Source: Zoroaster sp. YZ-2022 (taxonomy: Eukaryota > Echinodermata > Asteroidea > Forcipulatida > Zoroasteridae). From it: a stretch of 64,000 bases of DNA. The DNA lies in the NCBI GenBank assembly GCA_029582265.1, contig CM055834.1, forward strand, positions 2,790,001 through 2,854,000. Reading direction: 5' to 3'. The position numbers were made by a program, and so were the translations under genes. Positions 21,092 through 32,440 of the stretch are shown piece after piece (positions within the stretch are counted from its first letter, which is position 1; every line of letters starts with the position of its first letter). The notes below the pieces were generated by a model, which was given only the letters and a program-made list of their open reading frames with translations, was not told the DNA's origin and did no database searches.

Positions 21092-21327
21092 AGGTGTTCG
21101 AGCGACAACGCGAACACATCTTGTTATTGTTCGTTTTTTAGGTGTTCGAGCGACAGCGCGAACACCTCTTGATATTGTTCGTTTTTTTAGGTGTTCGAGC
21201 GACAGCGCGAACACCTCTTGACATTGTTCGTTTTTTTTTGCTTTTTAGGTGTTCGAACGACAGCGCGAACACCTCTTGATATTGTTCGTTTTTTTTGCTT
21301 TTTCTCCTCCTCCTCCTTCTTCTCAGT
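21092..21327 (-). mobile_element. Helitron-like 3' end with four tandem hairpins
   Basis: Read on the - strand, a GA-rich stretch (AGAAGAAGGAGGAGGAGGAG) and A tracts lead to four successive 28-base hairpins at 21247-21274, 21189-21216, 21140-21167 and 21092-21119. Each has stem arms AGGTGTTCG/CGAACACCT (the outermost has one mismatch). Each is followed on this strand by AA, giving ...CACCTAA. The + strand element ending at 45253 has the same order: GA-rich stretch, CCGAACAA, hairpin, CACCTAAT. A hairpin just before CTRR and an A|T insertion site are Helitron 3' hallmarks. No Rep/helicase was found. Confidence 0.55.
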
Positions 21328-21458
21328 GAGACATATCCAGAGAAAAAAAACATAGTTGCAGAGTTCACAGAACCTTAAAACTTAACACATAGTTAGACCT
21401 TAACATGTAGTTGTGCCGTCATGGTGAGGTCATCAGATATCGAATTACACTAAATCAA

Positions 21459-21745
21459 AGTTGAATATTTAAAAAAATCAGTCTTATGAACCACAAAAGA
21501 TATTTTCACAATCTTTGCATCATCTGAAAGATCTTAAATTATGTGATTTTTCATACACAGACGTGACCCCAATCTGACCTCTCCTTCCAGTTGAAACCGG
21601 AAGTTGAATATTTCAAAAAATCATATCTCATGAACCACAGAAGATGTTTTACAATCTTTGCCTCATCTTAAAGATCTTGAATTGTCACATTTCGTACACA
21701 AACATGACCCAATTTGACCTCTCCTTCCGGTCGAAAACGGAAGTT
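21459..21745. repeat. ~144-bp tandem repeat, 2 copies
   Basis: GTTGAATATTTAAAAAAATC, ...GAACCACAAAAGAT and CCCCAATCTGACCTCTCCTT occurs twice with small differences. It resembles the reverse complement of the repeats at 41108-41620 and probably forms the body of the Helitron-like element. Confidence 0.6.
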
Positions 21746-21784
21746 TAAGTAAACAACTATTCAGAAGTACCATTATGCACAGCC

Positions 21785-22800
21785 AGTTTCGCGTGTGAAC
21801 GGCCTTGAGTTCTCACACACAAACACAAGGCGTATATAGTTCATTCACCTCATGGTCGAGTTCTTCTCTAATTAGAATATAATACAACACCTTCGTGTCC
21901 ACAGTTTACGGTAATTTCACTATCGTTGTCCTTTATTTCGAGCTGTAATTTGTGTACAATAGTTTTGGAATTGTAAACGCATCTTTTCGCGATTGATGCA
22001 GTCAAATTAACAGTCATCGATGCGCAGATGATTTTTTAAGGAATTTATTTGTTATTTTTTCTTTCGTTTATGGGCAATCAATTTCAGTTTTCCAATGCGC
22101 CCTTGACAAAAGGTTTCCAGGCACTGGAGTTAATTTATATACAAAATCAATTAAATTAAATTTTGATGCAAGAGATCTAGATCTAATTTATGTATTTCAT
22201 TTCTTTTCTTTTTATTATGTTATAAACTTAATTATATTTCTTTATGCATTTCGCGTGTGAACGGCCTTGAAGTTCTGTCACACACAGATAAGAGGCATAT
22301 ACAGTGTGTGTATACACTGTATATGTGTGTATACACTGTTTACATTCACTTTACATTGCAGTATCTAATTAGAATATAATACATTACCTTTCGTCGTAGC
22401 AGTTTGTACATAGTTTTGGAATTGTTCACGCTTGTTCTAAATCTAAGAGTGAATTCTAACAGATCGTTTTTTGGCATTCATGACCTCAATTATCTCATCG
22501 TGAAATATGATGTTTCGCATATTCGCGATTGATGCAGTCAAATTAACAGTCATCGATGCGCAGAGGATTTTTTAAGGAATTTATTTGTTATTTTTTGCTT
22601 TCGTTTATGGACAATCAATTTCATGGTAAGAGTTTTTCAATGCGCCCTTGACAAAAGGTTTTCAGGCACTGGAGTTAATTTAAATACAAAATCAATTAAT
22701 TTTGATTTTGAGACAAGAGATCCAGACCTTCTTTTAACTTATGTATTTTATTTCTTTTCTTTTTATTACTTTATCAACTTAATTAAATTTAATTTTGCAA
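21785..22800. repeat. ~470-540-bp tandem duplication
   Basis: TTTCGCGTGTGAACGGCCTT begins both copies (21787 and 22249). Both contain CGCGATTGATGCAGTCAAAT, CATCGATGCGCAGA, CAATGCGCCCTTGACAAAAG and GCACTGGAGTTAATTTA. No protein recognised. Confidence 0.75.
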
Positions 22801-22960
22801 ATTTTTAAACGAAAAGCATCAATACACTTTTTACCTTCCATAAATGACCGTACAGACAATTCAAAAATTCACAGTTTTCTGAAGCGTTACAGAATAAACG
22901 ACGAGGTCTTTTATTGGATTTCTTCGCACTTGGATTGGATTTCTTCGCATTTGGTGATCA

Positions 22961-23158
22961 CTACCGCAGTCTGCACTTAGTAAAACTCTTCATGCACTCA
23001 CGCCTATCTCTACGTCTAGTGGCTATAAAGTTGATCTGATTCTTATATCTACCACCTGGGGACGTCCATGTATGCTGCCGCTTATTCTGATATCTGAAGC
23101 AGGTGTAAAGAGCAACTGATTTGTTGTCCTCTAACCACTCCAGGTAAGTTTTAATCAT
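22961..23158 (-). pseudogene. RTE/BovB-like LINE endonuclease fragment
   Basis: The - strand encodes CFRYQNKRQHTWTSPGGRYK followed by NQINFIATRRRDR. This is the NTxFxxxxxxxxTWxSPxGxxxNQIDYI block of AP-type endonucleases in RTE-like non-LTR retrotransposons. About 65 residues are open. The catalytic SDH end and the RT are absent. Confidence 0.65.
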
Positions 23159-23159
23159 T

Positions 23160-23402
23160 GGCGGATCCGGGGGGGGGGGGGGCTAAAATCGTAAAAAAAA
23201 GAGAGAAAAAGAGAGAGAGAGAGGGGGAGGGGAGGGGAGAACGCACTCCCATTCCCACAGTGTGCGGGATAAACATAAGGAGGTGACCTACTTAGTACTG
23301 TACTAACCGTTGCGCATATGAAGTGGCGGCACCCTTTGTAGTACTGAAAAATAATTGTTTTTGATTCTCAGCCCCCCCTAAAAATGTTCTGGATCCGCCC
23401 AT
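23160..23402. repeat. GGCGGATCC MITE inserted in the Penelope-like element
   Basis: GGCGGATCCGGGGGG at the left and CTGGATCCGCCC at the right (23389-23400) form inverted ends. The interior has a GA-rich simple tract (23198-23240). The Penelope RT frame resumes immediately to the right. Confidence 0.55.
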
Positions 23403-24720
23403 GTTGATGTTGTCTCCCTTTTCACCAATGTCCCAACTGAAGAGACATGCCTCCTGGTGAAGGACATACTCGAACAAGATCTTTCCCTTGATGATCGCAC
23501 ATCACTCACCACTGACCAAATTCATGATCTTCTACTAACGTGTGTCTCTTCTAGTTGTTTCCAATTTCAGGGCAAGTTCTACGAGCAGACAGCTGGGACC
23601 TCCATGGGATCTCCTCTATCCCCGGCCCTTGCTGACATTTTCATGGAAGAGTTTGAAAACTCTTCCCTCAACACCACCGACCGCTATGTGGATGACACCT
23701 TTGTGGTTTGGCCACATGCAGAGACACACTTCAGGACTTTCTACAACACCTCAATGAGCAACATCCTAGCATCAAGTTCACCATGGAAGCAGAAGAAGAA
23801 GGAAAGATCTCGTTCCTCGATGTTGGCATTTCCAGGAACCCAGACGGCTCCCTACACCACAACGTTTACAGGAAGCCCACCACACAGACCGTTACCTTAA
23901 CCAGCACTCCTTCCATCACCCTAGCATCAAGTCATCGGTCAACCGTACCCTCGTACAACGCGCCTACAACCTATGTGACAAGGACAGTCTACCCAAGGAA
24001 CTACGGCACATCAGGACTACCCTCCAGCGCAACGGCTACAATCCCAGCAAGATCAACACATCGAAGCCGGTTCCAAGCCCCGAACGCAAGGTAAGTAACC
24101 TAACCTTTTCTACTTGTCTTCCCTATCTAGGCTCGACGTCACATAAACTTCAACGCATCCTCCGACAAACAGGCATCCAAGTGTACCACTCAGCCCCAGC
24201 AAACTCCAAGGGTGTGGTAAGGTCTACATCGGCGAAACAGGGCGGAATCGACCAAATCGACTGGCAGGCAGCCCAACTCATCAAACCCATCGACACATGG
24301 CACCCCAGACACACCAGGATCCCAGGCCTTCGAGATCGTTAAACACGACACTGTACCACAGGACATCGGCTTCTACATCAGCGATATTTGGCGACCACTA
24401 CTACGGACCCAAGGATTTTCTATATCCAAAGTCCACAACCCACCCCAGACTGAGGGATCTCCTGTATCCTAAGTCAACCACCCTCTTTTCCCCCGTGCTT
24501 GTCAACGATTCGGTTCAGTGAGCACACTCCTACCCCCAACTCCTAAGATCCTAGTCTCAACAGTTCCCGCCTGCACGCCTCAACGAACTAATCCTCCAGC
24601 ATCCTGTCATCGCGTAATCCTCCAGCAGCCTACTTAAGCAGCAGCATCTCCCAGAGTCCGGCGTTCTCCTGAGGACGATCAGAGCACACTGATCGAAACG
24701 TCGAGTTGTACCTCCAGTTC
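23403..24720 (+). mobile_element. Penelope-like retroelement, 5'-truncated and frameshifted
   Basis: Reverse transcriptase sequence starts with VDVVSLFTNVP just before 23457. It continues through GTSMGSPLSPALADIFMEEF and RYVDDTFVVWPH (the catalytic YVDD block, ~23683-23720). After a frameshift near 23760 it reads NEQHPSIKFTMEAEEEGKIS and FLDVGISRNPDGSLHHNVYR (23708-24094 frame). A GIY-YIG endonuclease remnant follows at ~24200-24400 (VYIGETGR, then EIVKH and DIGFYIS in changing frames). RT plus C-terminal GIY-YIG is diagnostic of Penelope-like elements. Several indels and the missing 5' end make it defective. The tail has a hammerhead-like motif. Confidence 0.8.
24663..24708 (+). ncRNA. hammerhead-like ribozyme motif of the Penelope-like element
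   Basis: CTGAGGA (24669-24675) is followed, after one extra C, by a 6-bp stem GATCAG/CTGATC with a 6-base loop (24677-24694), then GAAA and CGTC, and GAG that can pair with the CTC upstream. Penelope-like elements are known to carry hammerhead ribozymes with short stem III in their terminal repeats. Two related copies are at 37188-37228 and 60173-60218. The additional base after the CUGANGA box is non-canonical, so activity is uncertain. Confidence 0.45.
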
Positions 24721-25320
24721 TTTTCAGAACTAATTACTACTCAATTGAGAATTTCACATGCTGTCACCGCAATTAGTCTTACTTATTTACATGTATGATA
24801 TTCCGCAGTATAAATAATTAATCTTAAAATGTTTACCAAAGAAGAAATGATATCATTGCTACACATTACCATTGTCAATTAACAGTACGGCCCAACGTTA
24901 TGTGCTAACAGTTTGCTTCTATGTATAGGCCTAACGGAACCAAACTTGGGTTATATCGTAGGTTTGTATTATTATGAAAATACATTCTCTACCCAGATAA
25001 CATTCATACATTGGGCCAACGTTGGCAATTGGTCGGCAATGTCGGCGTTGGCATTATGGTGGCTGCTTATGTTGAGCCAATGTTGGCTCTAGGTCGGCAA
25101 TATAATATTGGCATTACGTTGGCGATCGATGTTGAACCAACTATTGTATAAATAATATGATCACCTCTGATTGAGGTAAGAGTAGATAAAACACTGATTA
25201 TTATAGTTTTTGACACTAACTCAGTTGTCTATTGTAAATTATTTGTGCCATAATTACTGTGTGATTAGCAGTGAGTAAGATAATTAATAACCAATCGGCG
25301 GTAGATTTCCACCATAACGA
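24721..25320. other. Penelope tail and GTTGGC-rich block; no gene
   Basis: 24721-24780 is the element's terminal sequence (AGTTCTTTTCAGAACT hairpin, then TCAATTGAGAATTTCACATG), repeated inverted at 37130-37190. 25013-25140 is a periodic block of TTGGC, GTCGGCAAT and GTTGAGCCAA motifs of uncertain origin. Confidence 0.4.
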
Positions 25321-25330
25321 GCTCATGGGC

Positions 25331-25543
25331 CTAGGTCTTAGATCGCTCGGTAGAGATCTCCAGGATGAGGAGGAATTCGGGTTGAGGGTTCGGGAGATTG
25401 TCGCCCCAAGCGGTGATATAGTCGTCCTGGACTAATTTAATGTAGATTGGTCTCATGGAGTTCCGCCACAATATGGTGGTTACCAGTCTATGCGATATGT
25501 ACCACACATGTAATCTAATCAGCTGTTTATGGTTTGTTGACAT
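25331..25543 (-). CDS. hypothetical small frame, low confidence
   Basis: ATG 25543 sits in a CCGCCATGTC context and opens 70 codons (MSTNHKQLIRLHVWYISHRL...). No domain, signal or membrane segment is obvious and no splice partner was found. The ACATGGCGGA on the + strand resembles a YY1 site, which may explain the ATG by chance. Confidence 0.15.
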   Translation of the reverse strand: MSTNHKQLIRLHVWYISHRLVTTILWRNSMRPIYIKLVQDDYITAWGDNLPNPQPEFLLILEISTERSKT

Positions 25544-25772
25544 GGCGGATAGATTTTAAGTCAATTAAGACAATTATATATTTATAGGTTAGTAAATGTA
25601 CATACATCCATAGTTTGGTAATATTTTTACAAATATTGTTCATGTATTGTACTGTATATTATGAATTTTCCATGGATAATGGGTACACTGTATTTGACAT
25701 GTCTTGGACTCGTTATCATCTTAAAATCATGAATTATTTACCCACTTGTTACTGTCACAAAACTGTAGTTTG

Positions 25773-26136
25773 TAATAATAATAATAATAATAATGTATAG
25801 ATTTATATAGCGCACGTATCCACCAACTAAGTGGCGCTCAAGGCGCATTATATTATTATCCCTGCTCATAAGGCTCATAAGGCTCATAAATCATTCCTGA
25901 AACCATCTCAGCTCCCTGGGGAGTATACAGCTCAATTGCTGCCATTTCTAGCGCATAGAGAGCAAACCATCTCTGCCTTCACAGGTACCCATTTAACCCC
26001 TGGGTGGAGAGAAGCAATTATGGTTAAGTGTCTTGCTCAAGGACACAGGTGTCACGGCTGGGGCTCGAACCCACACTGTGCTGGCAACACCAGAACTTGA
26101 GTTCAGTGCACTAGACCGCTAGACCACGACAATCCA
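25773..26136 (-). mobile_element. tRNA-derived SINE, body type 2
   Basis: The - strand has a tRNA-like head (B box GGGTTCGAGCCCC at ~26064-26076), TGTCCTTGAGCAAGACACTT, then a body ending TGAGCGCCACTTAGTTGGTG, ATACGTGCGCTATATAAATC and a (TTA)n tail at 25773-25795. It is nearly identical to the copy at 55541-55900, which suggests recent activity. Both copies lack part of the A-box region in the same place. Confidence 0.8.
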
Positions 26137-26321
26137 CTTTTACGTGCATTATACAACACACGGGACCTACGGCTTTACGTCCCATCCGAAGGACGAAGCA
26201 ATTATGGTTAAGTACCTTGCTCAAGGATACAAGTGTCACGACCGGGGCTCGAACCCACACCCTGCTGCTGGCAACACCAGAACTTGAGTTCGGTGCGCTA
26301 GACCGCTCGGCCACGACACTC
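26137..26321 (-). mobile_element. tRNA-derived SINE, body type 3
   Basis: Shares the tRNA-like head with the neighbouring SINE: A box TGGCCGAGCGGTC at ~26302-26314, B box GGGTTCGAGCCCC, TTGAGCAAGG and CCATAATTGCTTC. It then switches to a different 3' body read as GTCCTTCGGATGGGACGTAA, then GTCCCGTGTG. An A/T tail is missing. Confidence 0.7.
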
Positions 26322-26361
26322 CAATCACAATCACTCCAATCACTCCAATCACTCCAATCAC
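26320..26361. repeat. CACTCCAAT 9-bp tandem repeat
   Basis: Four to five units at the edge of the SINE; any protein frame here simply reads the repeat. Confidence 0.8.
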
Positions 26362-26719
26362 GATGATATACAAGTAAGAGTAAGAGAAACAGAATACAAC
26401 TTGGCAATTCCCAAATAAGCTTAAATTTGCTTCTACTTTTACATCCATTCCAAACTCGTAATTCCGTTACTATTTACGGTAACGGAATTACGGTATCCAT
26501 GGTTACGGATTTGCTCTGCACGTATCCTCAACAACAACAATTACTGCAGGGGGAAAACGCATCGCTTTTGCATGTAATTTCCCCTGAAACAATACACCTT
26601 TTTCTCACAATTTTGTGATGATAATAATAATGCTATGCAGCATCAACTCAACGGTGAATCAACGACGAACTCTCAAAGAGGAAGTCCATCGCCCGTTTTG
26701 GTCGGTATGTTAAGCAGGC

Positions 26720-29480
26720 ACCGCCAGATCGTATACACACTGCTCAAAACAATAACATAATTCGTGCTGTAAACAGGAGGAAGTGTAGTAAGGACGATAA
26801 CAGAGTTGCAATGGAATGTTTTATAAGGAGCAAGCCAGAGAAGAGAGGGTACAGAAGGAGAATGATTAGCATATGGCAGGATAAAGGCATGTTTCAAATA
26901 AGCGAACAACGGCTTGCCGACCAGGTAAAACAAATCAAACATAATCAGTGGCTAACGAACGTTGGGGTGGAAGAGATGAGTAGAATAATATCACGGACAG
27001 AGGCTGGGGATGATGCTGAAGTGCAGGAGGAGGAACTGGTCAACGTGGTCGTTGGTGAGCTGGAAAGTTCCCAGAGTGCGGATGATGTCAGTGGAGGAGT
27101 AGAAGAGGGAACAGAAGACTTGACGGAGGAAGAGCTAGAAATTAGGAAGAGGATTGAAGAGGTAATAGTATCGGTAAAAGGGACAGGTAAGTGGAGTATT
27201 CCTGCATTGCGTCATTTTCCAAGGAAAAAGCTAACAAATGTGTCGGCTATGGTAAGTAGAATCCTTGGGACGGTAAGTACTACTACTCTTTCTGAAATTA
27301 ACGATCTTGTCTTTGGAGGTGCAGTTGTAGTAGCGAAGAGATCAGGGTAAAATATTCACATTCACAATCACAACATAAAGATAATAATCCTTGGTGGAAA
27401 CGCAGACTTGAGGGCCAAATTAACGAGTTACGCAAATATCTCAGTAGAATAGAGCAAATGGATAGAGGTGCAATGAAAGATTCAGATATGAGGAACAGAT
27501 TAATAAAGAAGTATCAAGTAAAATGAAAGGGGATGAGTGTAGGAAAATAAAGCAAAGGGTTAAGGCGAAGGCTGCGAAAGTAAAGAGGTACGATGACAGA
27601 GTCAGGCAGTTTCATCAAAATCGCCTATTCAGTACAACTCAACGTCAATTATTCAAAGAAATGGACGGGAAATGTGACAACTCACAAGTGGGCCCAGAGC
27701 CAGCAGAGGCAAGGAATTTTGGGTGGCCTTTGGGATCAGCCTGGTGATCATAACAGATAAGCAGAATGGTTAGCGGACATGAAAGATGAGTTAAAGAATG
27801 TACAACAACAAGAGGATTTCAGATTGATGTGAGCAAGGTGAAGAAACAGTTCAGGAAAGTGCTGAATTGAAATGCACGGATACTGCCTAAAGAACTTTAG
27901 TCGTCTTCACGAAAGAATAGCCCAGCAGCTGCAAGAATGCTTAGCGCGTGGCAACGTTCCTACGTGGATGACTGAAGCAAGAACGGTTCTCATCATGAAG
28001 GACATTAAGAAGGCTAACGTTGCAAGTAACTATCGATCTATTACATGTCTACCCATGATGTATAAACTTCTGACCGGTATCATTGCAGAAGATCTGTATA
28101 GTCACATAGAAGATCAGCAGTTATTTCCAGATGAGCAGAAAGGTTGCAAGAAGCGGTCAAGAGGAACGAATAACCAACTCATCATTGATAAGACGGTGCT
28201 AAAGGTCTGTAGGAACAGGAAAACTAATCTGGCCATGGCATGGATAGATTACAAGAAGGATTACATGGATTATGGAATGTTTGGATATGATAGGGGCAGC
28301 TGATGCGGTGAAATGTCTTCTGGGTGAGAGCATGAAGACATGGAGAACAAATCTGATGGCCAATGATGAATGCCTTGGTAAGGTAAACATTAGACGAGGT
28401 ATTTTCCAGGGCCATTCTCTGTCTCCACTGTTGTTTGTTTTGGCGCTGTTCCCTTTTGCGGAAGGTTAGTGCGGGATACGAGATGACGAAGGATGGATAC
28501 AGGATTAATCATCTGGTCTTTATGGACGACCTGAAGTTGTTTGCGAAGAACGAGAAAGAGATTGATTCCTTGGTGCAGACTGTACGGATCTTCAGCGATA
28601 ACATCGGCATGGAGATTGGTCTGGAGAAATGTGCTGTGTTGACCATGAAGAGGGGTAAAAGGGTACATTCGGATGGAATTGCTTTACCAGATGGCACACA
28701 ATTGAGGGTGTTGGGTGAAGAAGAAAGTTATAAGTATCTTGGAGTGCTTGAAGCAGATCACTTACTGCACGAGGAATCGAAAGAGACTTAAGAAAGAGTA
28801 TATAAGGCGAGTGAAGAAGTGTTTGAAGTCCAAGCTAAATGGAGGAATATGATAAAGGCGATCAACACTTGGGCTGTGTCACTAATGAGGATACAGTGCG
28901 GGAATTGTTGAGTGGTCTAAGGCAGATCTAGATGTTGCTGACAGGAAAACGAGGAAAGTGATGACGATGTACGGTATGTTACATCCACAGTCGAATGTCA
29001 GCAGACTCTATCTACCGAGGTCAGAGGGCGGAAGAGGGTTACTTAGTGTATAAGACAGCGTTAACATCGAGAGAATGAGCTTGCAGTGTCATTTAAGAAG
29101 TACTGAGGAAAGTTGTTGAAGGTTGCGCAGAAATACATGAAGGCAGACTTGAGAATGGTTGAGGAGAGGAGAACTAAAGAAAGAAACTGAGGGTCTGATT
29201 ACTGCAGCGCAAGACCAGTCTCTGCCGACGAATGTGATGAAGGCAAGGATCGAGAAGACAGATGTCTCTTGTATGTGCAGAATGTGCAATGCGGCGGAGG
29301 AGACTGTATGAGTGTCTAGGAGACATTGTCAGCGAATGCAGAGTGCATGCTCAGACAGAGTACAAAGGCATACACGACAAGTTGTGCCAAGGTGATTCAT
29401 TGGGATTTGTGTAAGAAGTGCGGTGTCAAGGTGCAATTGAAGTGGTCGAACATGTGCCGGAAAAGGTAGAAGAAACGGAC
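26720..29480 (+). mobile_element. non-LTR retrotransposon, probably restriction-endonuclease (R2/NeSL/Hero-like) type, decayed
   Basis: A series of + strand frames follow one protein. 26811-27350 gives the N-terminal region (KRGYRRRMISIWQDKGMF, then an acidic stretch), and 27523-27747 a basic helix. RT blocks are at 27872-28303 (ARTVLIMKD, SNYRSITCLPMMYKLLTGII, EQKGCKKRSRGTNNQL, MAWIDYKK), then RRGIFQGHSLSPLLFVL at ~28392-28442 and FMDDLKLFAKNEKEIDSLVQ at 28435-28791, followed by YKYLGVLEAD. A CxxC-EET-H finger lies at ~29265-29330. Stops and frameshifts occur throughout. The sequence ends before the expected PD...D endonuclease, so the type is inferred from the finger and RT style. Confidence 0.75.
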
Positions 29481-29489
29481 CATCGATCG

Positions 29490-29890
29490 TGAAACACATC
29501 TCCACCACAATCGTATCCGATCGCAAAGAGCGCATCGGTTCGTGATGATCGTATCGGAACTTATCCGAACGTATCTGCACGTATCAGATCGTCAAAATCG
29601 GGGAACCCGATCGTGATGATCGTGTCAGATCGGGACACAATCGTGGACTCAATCGGGACAATCTATCGGAACGTATCTGATCGTATCTGAACGGGAGACC
29701 AGATCGTGACAGATCGTGTCATCTGAAATTGACCAATCGTGCCTATATCGCATACAAGCGCACCGTCGTACCAGAACGTATCGACTCGCATCAACTCGCA
29801 TCCAAACGTGAAATTTCAGAAAAGGAAACAAAAATTCCACGATCAGCTACGAATGGCCAATCGTGGCGTTCGTAACGGATCGCACGACAG
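29490..29890. repeat. GATCGT/CGTATC-rich degenerate simple region
   Basis: About 400 bp densely packed with variants of GATCGTATCTGA, CGATCGTGA and CGTATC in both orientations, with no fixed period. It is unusually CpG-rich compared with the AT-rich surroundings. It begins where the LINE remnant ends. Short frames on the - strand (SDTIRY repeats) simply reflect the motif. Confidence 0.65.
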
Positions 29891-30176
29891 TGGGAACCTA
29901 GCATTAGTGACTGCACAAATTTTGTCGGTTCATCTATGTTTTGTTTGGCAGGTAAATTGACCCGAAAGGTTTGTTTGTCCCCCCCCCATCCCGCAAACTC
30001 TGAAAATACTGGCAAGTGGACATAATTATTATTACCGTATTTACACATGACGTAATTAATGATGAAGGTATGATAAATATTATAACTATGTAATAAAACT
30101 GTAGTTTTCAGATGTAGCATGAAAATAATACAGAAGGTCAATTACGTATTAAATGCGGCGAGGTTCAGTCAACTGA

Positions 30177-30676
30177 NNNNNNNNNNNNNNNNNNNNNNNN
30201 NNNNNNNNNNNNNNNNNNNNNNNNNNNNNNNNNNNNNNNNNNNNNNNNNNNNNNNNNNNNNNNNNNNNNNNNNNNNNNNNNNNNNNNNNNNNNNNNNNNN
30301 NNNNNNNNNNNNNNNNNNNNNNNNNNNNNNNNNNNNNNNNNNNNNNNNNNNNNNNNNNNNNNNNNNNNNNNNNNNNNNNNNNNNNNNNNNNNNNNNNNNN
30401 NNNNNNNNNNNNNNNNNNNNNNNNNNNNNNNNNNNNNNNNNNNNNNNNNNNNNNNNNNNNNNNNNNNNNNNNNNNNNNNNNNNNNNNNNNNNNNNNNNNN
30501 NNNNNNNNNNNNNNNNNNNNNNNNNNNNNNNNNNNNNNNNNNNNNNNNNNNNNNNNNNNNNNNNNNNNNNNNNNNNNNNNNNNNNNNNNNNNNNNNNNNN
30601 NNNNNNNNNNNNNNNNNNNNNNNNNNNNNNNNNNNNNNNNNNNNNNNNNNNNNNNNNNNNNNNNNNNNNNNNNNNN
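30177..30676. other. assembly gap (500 N)
   Basis: Exactly 500 unspecified bases. Confidence 0.99.
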
Positions 30677-31360
30677 AAAAAAAAAATGTACGGTTTAAAG
30701 TGTCATATTATTATTTACAATCCACTGGGGAACGTAATATAAGCCATTAATTGTTTAATTTTTCCTTTTAATACGAAATTGAATTTTGTATTATCCATAC
30801 CAGTAGGGTTTGCAAGGGACCAGAACTAACAGTTCGCAATAGACCAATCAGTAGCGTATTGACGCCAATATTTTGGGGAAGTGATTGTTGCTTGTTTTTT
30901 GTTGTCATTGTTTTTTAACCTTTAAAAACTTTTAACAAGCCAACTGGGGGGGAAACTCTAACAGAAGCCAAATTTGTCTAATGGTTTTTTAATAGCGAAA
31001 ATTGGGATCTTTGTTATCCATACCGGTAGGAGGTTGACAATAGGTTCGCAGATTTTGTCTTCATATTTCCTTATTTTCAGCTGCTTTAACAAATATTCAT
31101 CTCTTAACCCTGTGGTGAATTGTACATTGGACGTAATCATCTTGTCCTGTTTATTTTTAACCTTGAATCCCGCAACACCTGCCTCATTGCTACGGTGTTA
31201 TAATACTAAACTCAAATCTTGTCATAGTAGTTTAAAAACAATTCTCTGTGAAACAGGAAGCCGGTGCCAGTTCTTACAAGAACATAAGTAGCTATTAGTA
31301 TAATTCTATTCTTTTGCAAAATTAAAACGCATTTATAGTATAATTAATCTTTCCTGGGTG
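30677..31360. other. no gene; dispersed repeat copies
   Basis: 30790-30860 and 30995-31140 share ATCCATACC(A/G)GTAGG and, in the second, TTTTGTCTTCATATTTCC and CCCTGTGGTGAATTGT with 38490-38625, showing a low-copy dispersed repeat. Confidence 0.45.
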
Positions 31361-31705
31361 TGTCATTGGGCCGAGCGGTCAGCTTAGCTTGCCGGACTCG
31401 GGTTCTAGTGTTGGCAGCAGAATGTGTCGGTTCGGGTCCTTCAGCCTTGTACACTTGTGTCATAATGCGGAACACACTTAACCATGTAATTGCTTATGAG
31501 GCAGGGGCAGTTTAACAGCTTTGCCTTGTTCTGGTTAGTTACCCCCCAGTCCTATTCGCACCGTGAAGAGGATGGTTCAATAACTGTCTTGTTTCGGTGT
31601 GAGGGGCTGGTTTCTTCAGTGTGAATCGTTTAACAACTTAATGACTGAGTAGCCCCCACCTTGGGTAGCCATTTGCCTTGTGTGGGAGCAGTGCATTAAA
31701 AAAAA
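31361..31705 (+). mobile_element. tRNA-derived SINE, body type 1, diverged
   Basis: TGTCATTGGGCCGAGCGGTC start, degenerate B box near 31430, AACACACTTAACCATGTAAT, CAGTCCTATTCGCACCGTG, GTGAGGGGCTGG, AGCCCCCACCTTGG, and an A/T-rich tail (31697-31760). More diverged than the pair at 7.9-8.6 kb. Confidence 0.75.
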
Positions 31706-32440
31706 TAATAATAAAATAAAAAATAAATAAATATATAATAATAATAATAAATAAAAAAACATACATCGTCCAAGTATAACACTTAACGATTTATTCTAGA
31801 ATTCTAAAAATTGGGCAGGCGACACATTTTGTGTGCGTGCATGAAGGCAGAAAAACAACGAGAAAAAAATAAATAAAAATCCTACATACATCAATTGGGA
31901 ATGTCAGTCTGGGCATCCTAGTGGTTCCGGGATCAGGGAGAGGTCCAAGTCGTCATTAGTAAAGGGCTACTACTGGATTTGGCTAGAGGTCCTACTTATA
32001 CCATCCCTCTCGTCGTTTCTAGAAATCACCACCACTTTAAACCTTACCCCTCATCTCAAATTTGAGAACTGTATAGTATGTACCGGTACCGTGTGATCAC
32101 CTGCACGTCTGTATTTTTCGTTGACTTTGAATCAAAAGTGAGTTTTACCACAGTTTTTGGGTGGACATTGAACATTATTTCTAGATTTGGAAAAGGACAC
32201 ACTAGGACTACTTTTAGCCAGCATTTGATAGGATTATAGTCTGGTGCCGACACCACCACCAATAAGCTATGAATGTCACTTGTCAACCCTGTGCAAACCA
32301 TATACTGTGTTGATATAGTGGTTGTTCAGTCGATATGCCTGCAATTAACAGACATGTACTCCCATAGCTTTCTTAAAAAGCTTGGATAATAGCACCTGCT
32401 TGCTCCAACCAGACTTACGACTACAAAGTACACTCATGAC
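31706..32440. other. no gene seen
   Basis: An AAT-rich tail of the SINE, then non-coding DNA. Frames present have no protein character. Confidence 0.35.

Noticed and set aside
25831..26100. 89-codon frame (and its 90-codon twin at 55598)
   Set aside because: Both are the same SINE read on its antisense strand.
29329..29840. Two - strand frames with SDTIRY repeats
   Set aside because: They reflect the GATCG-rich cryptic repeat; no domain or start context.
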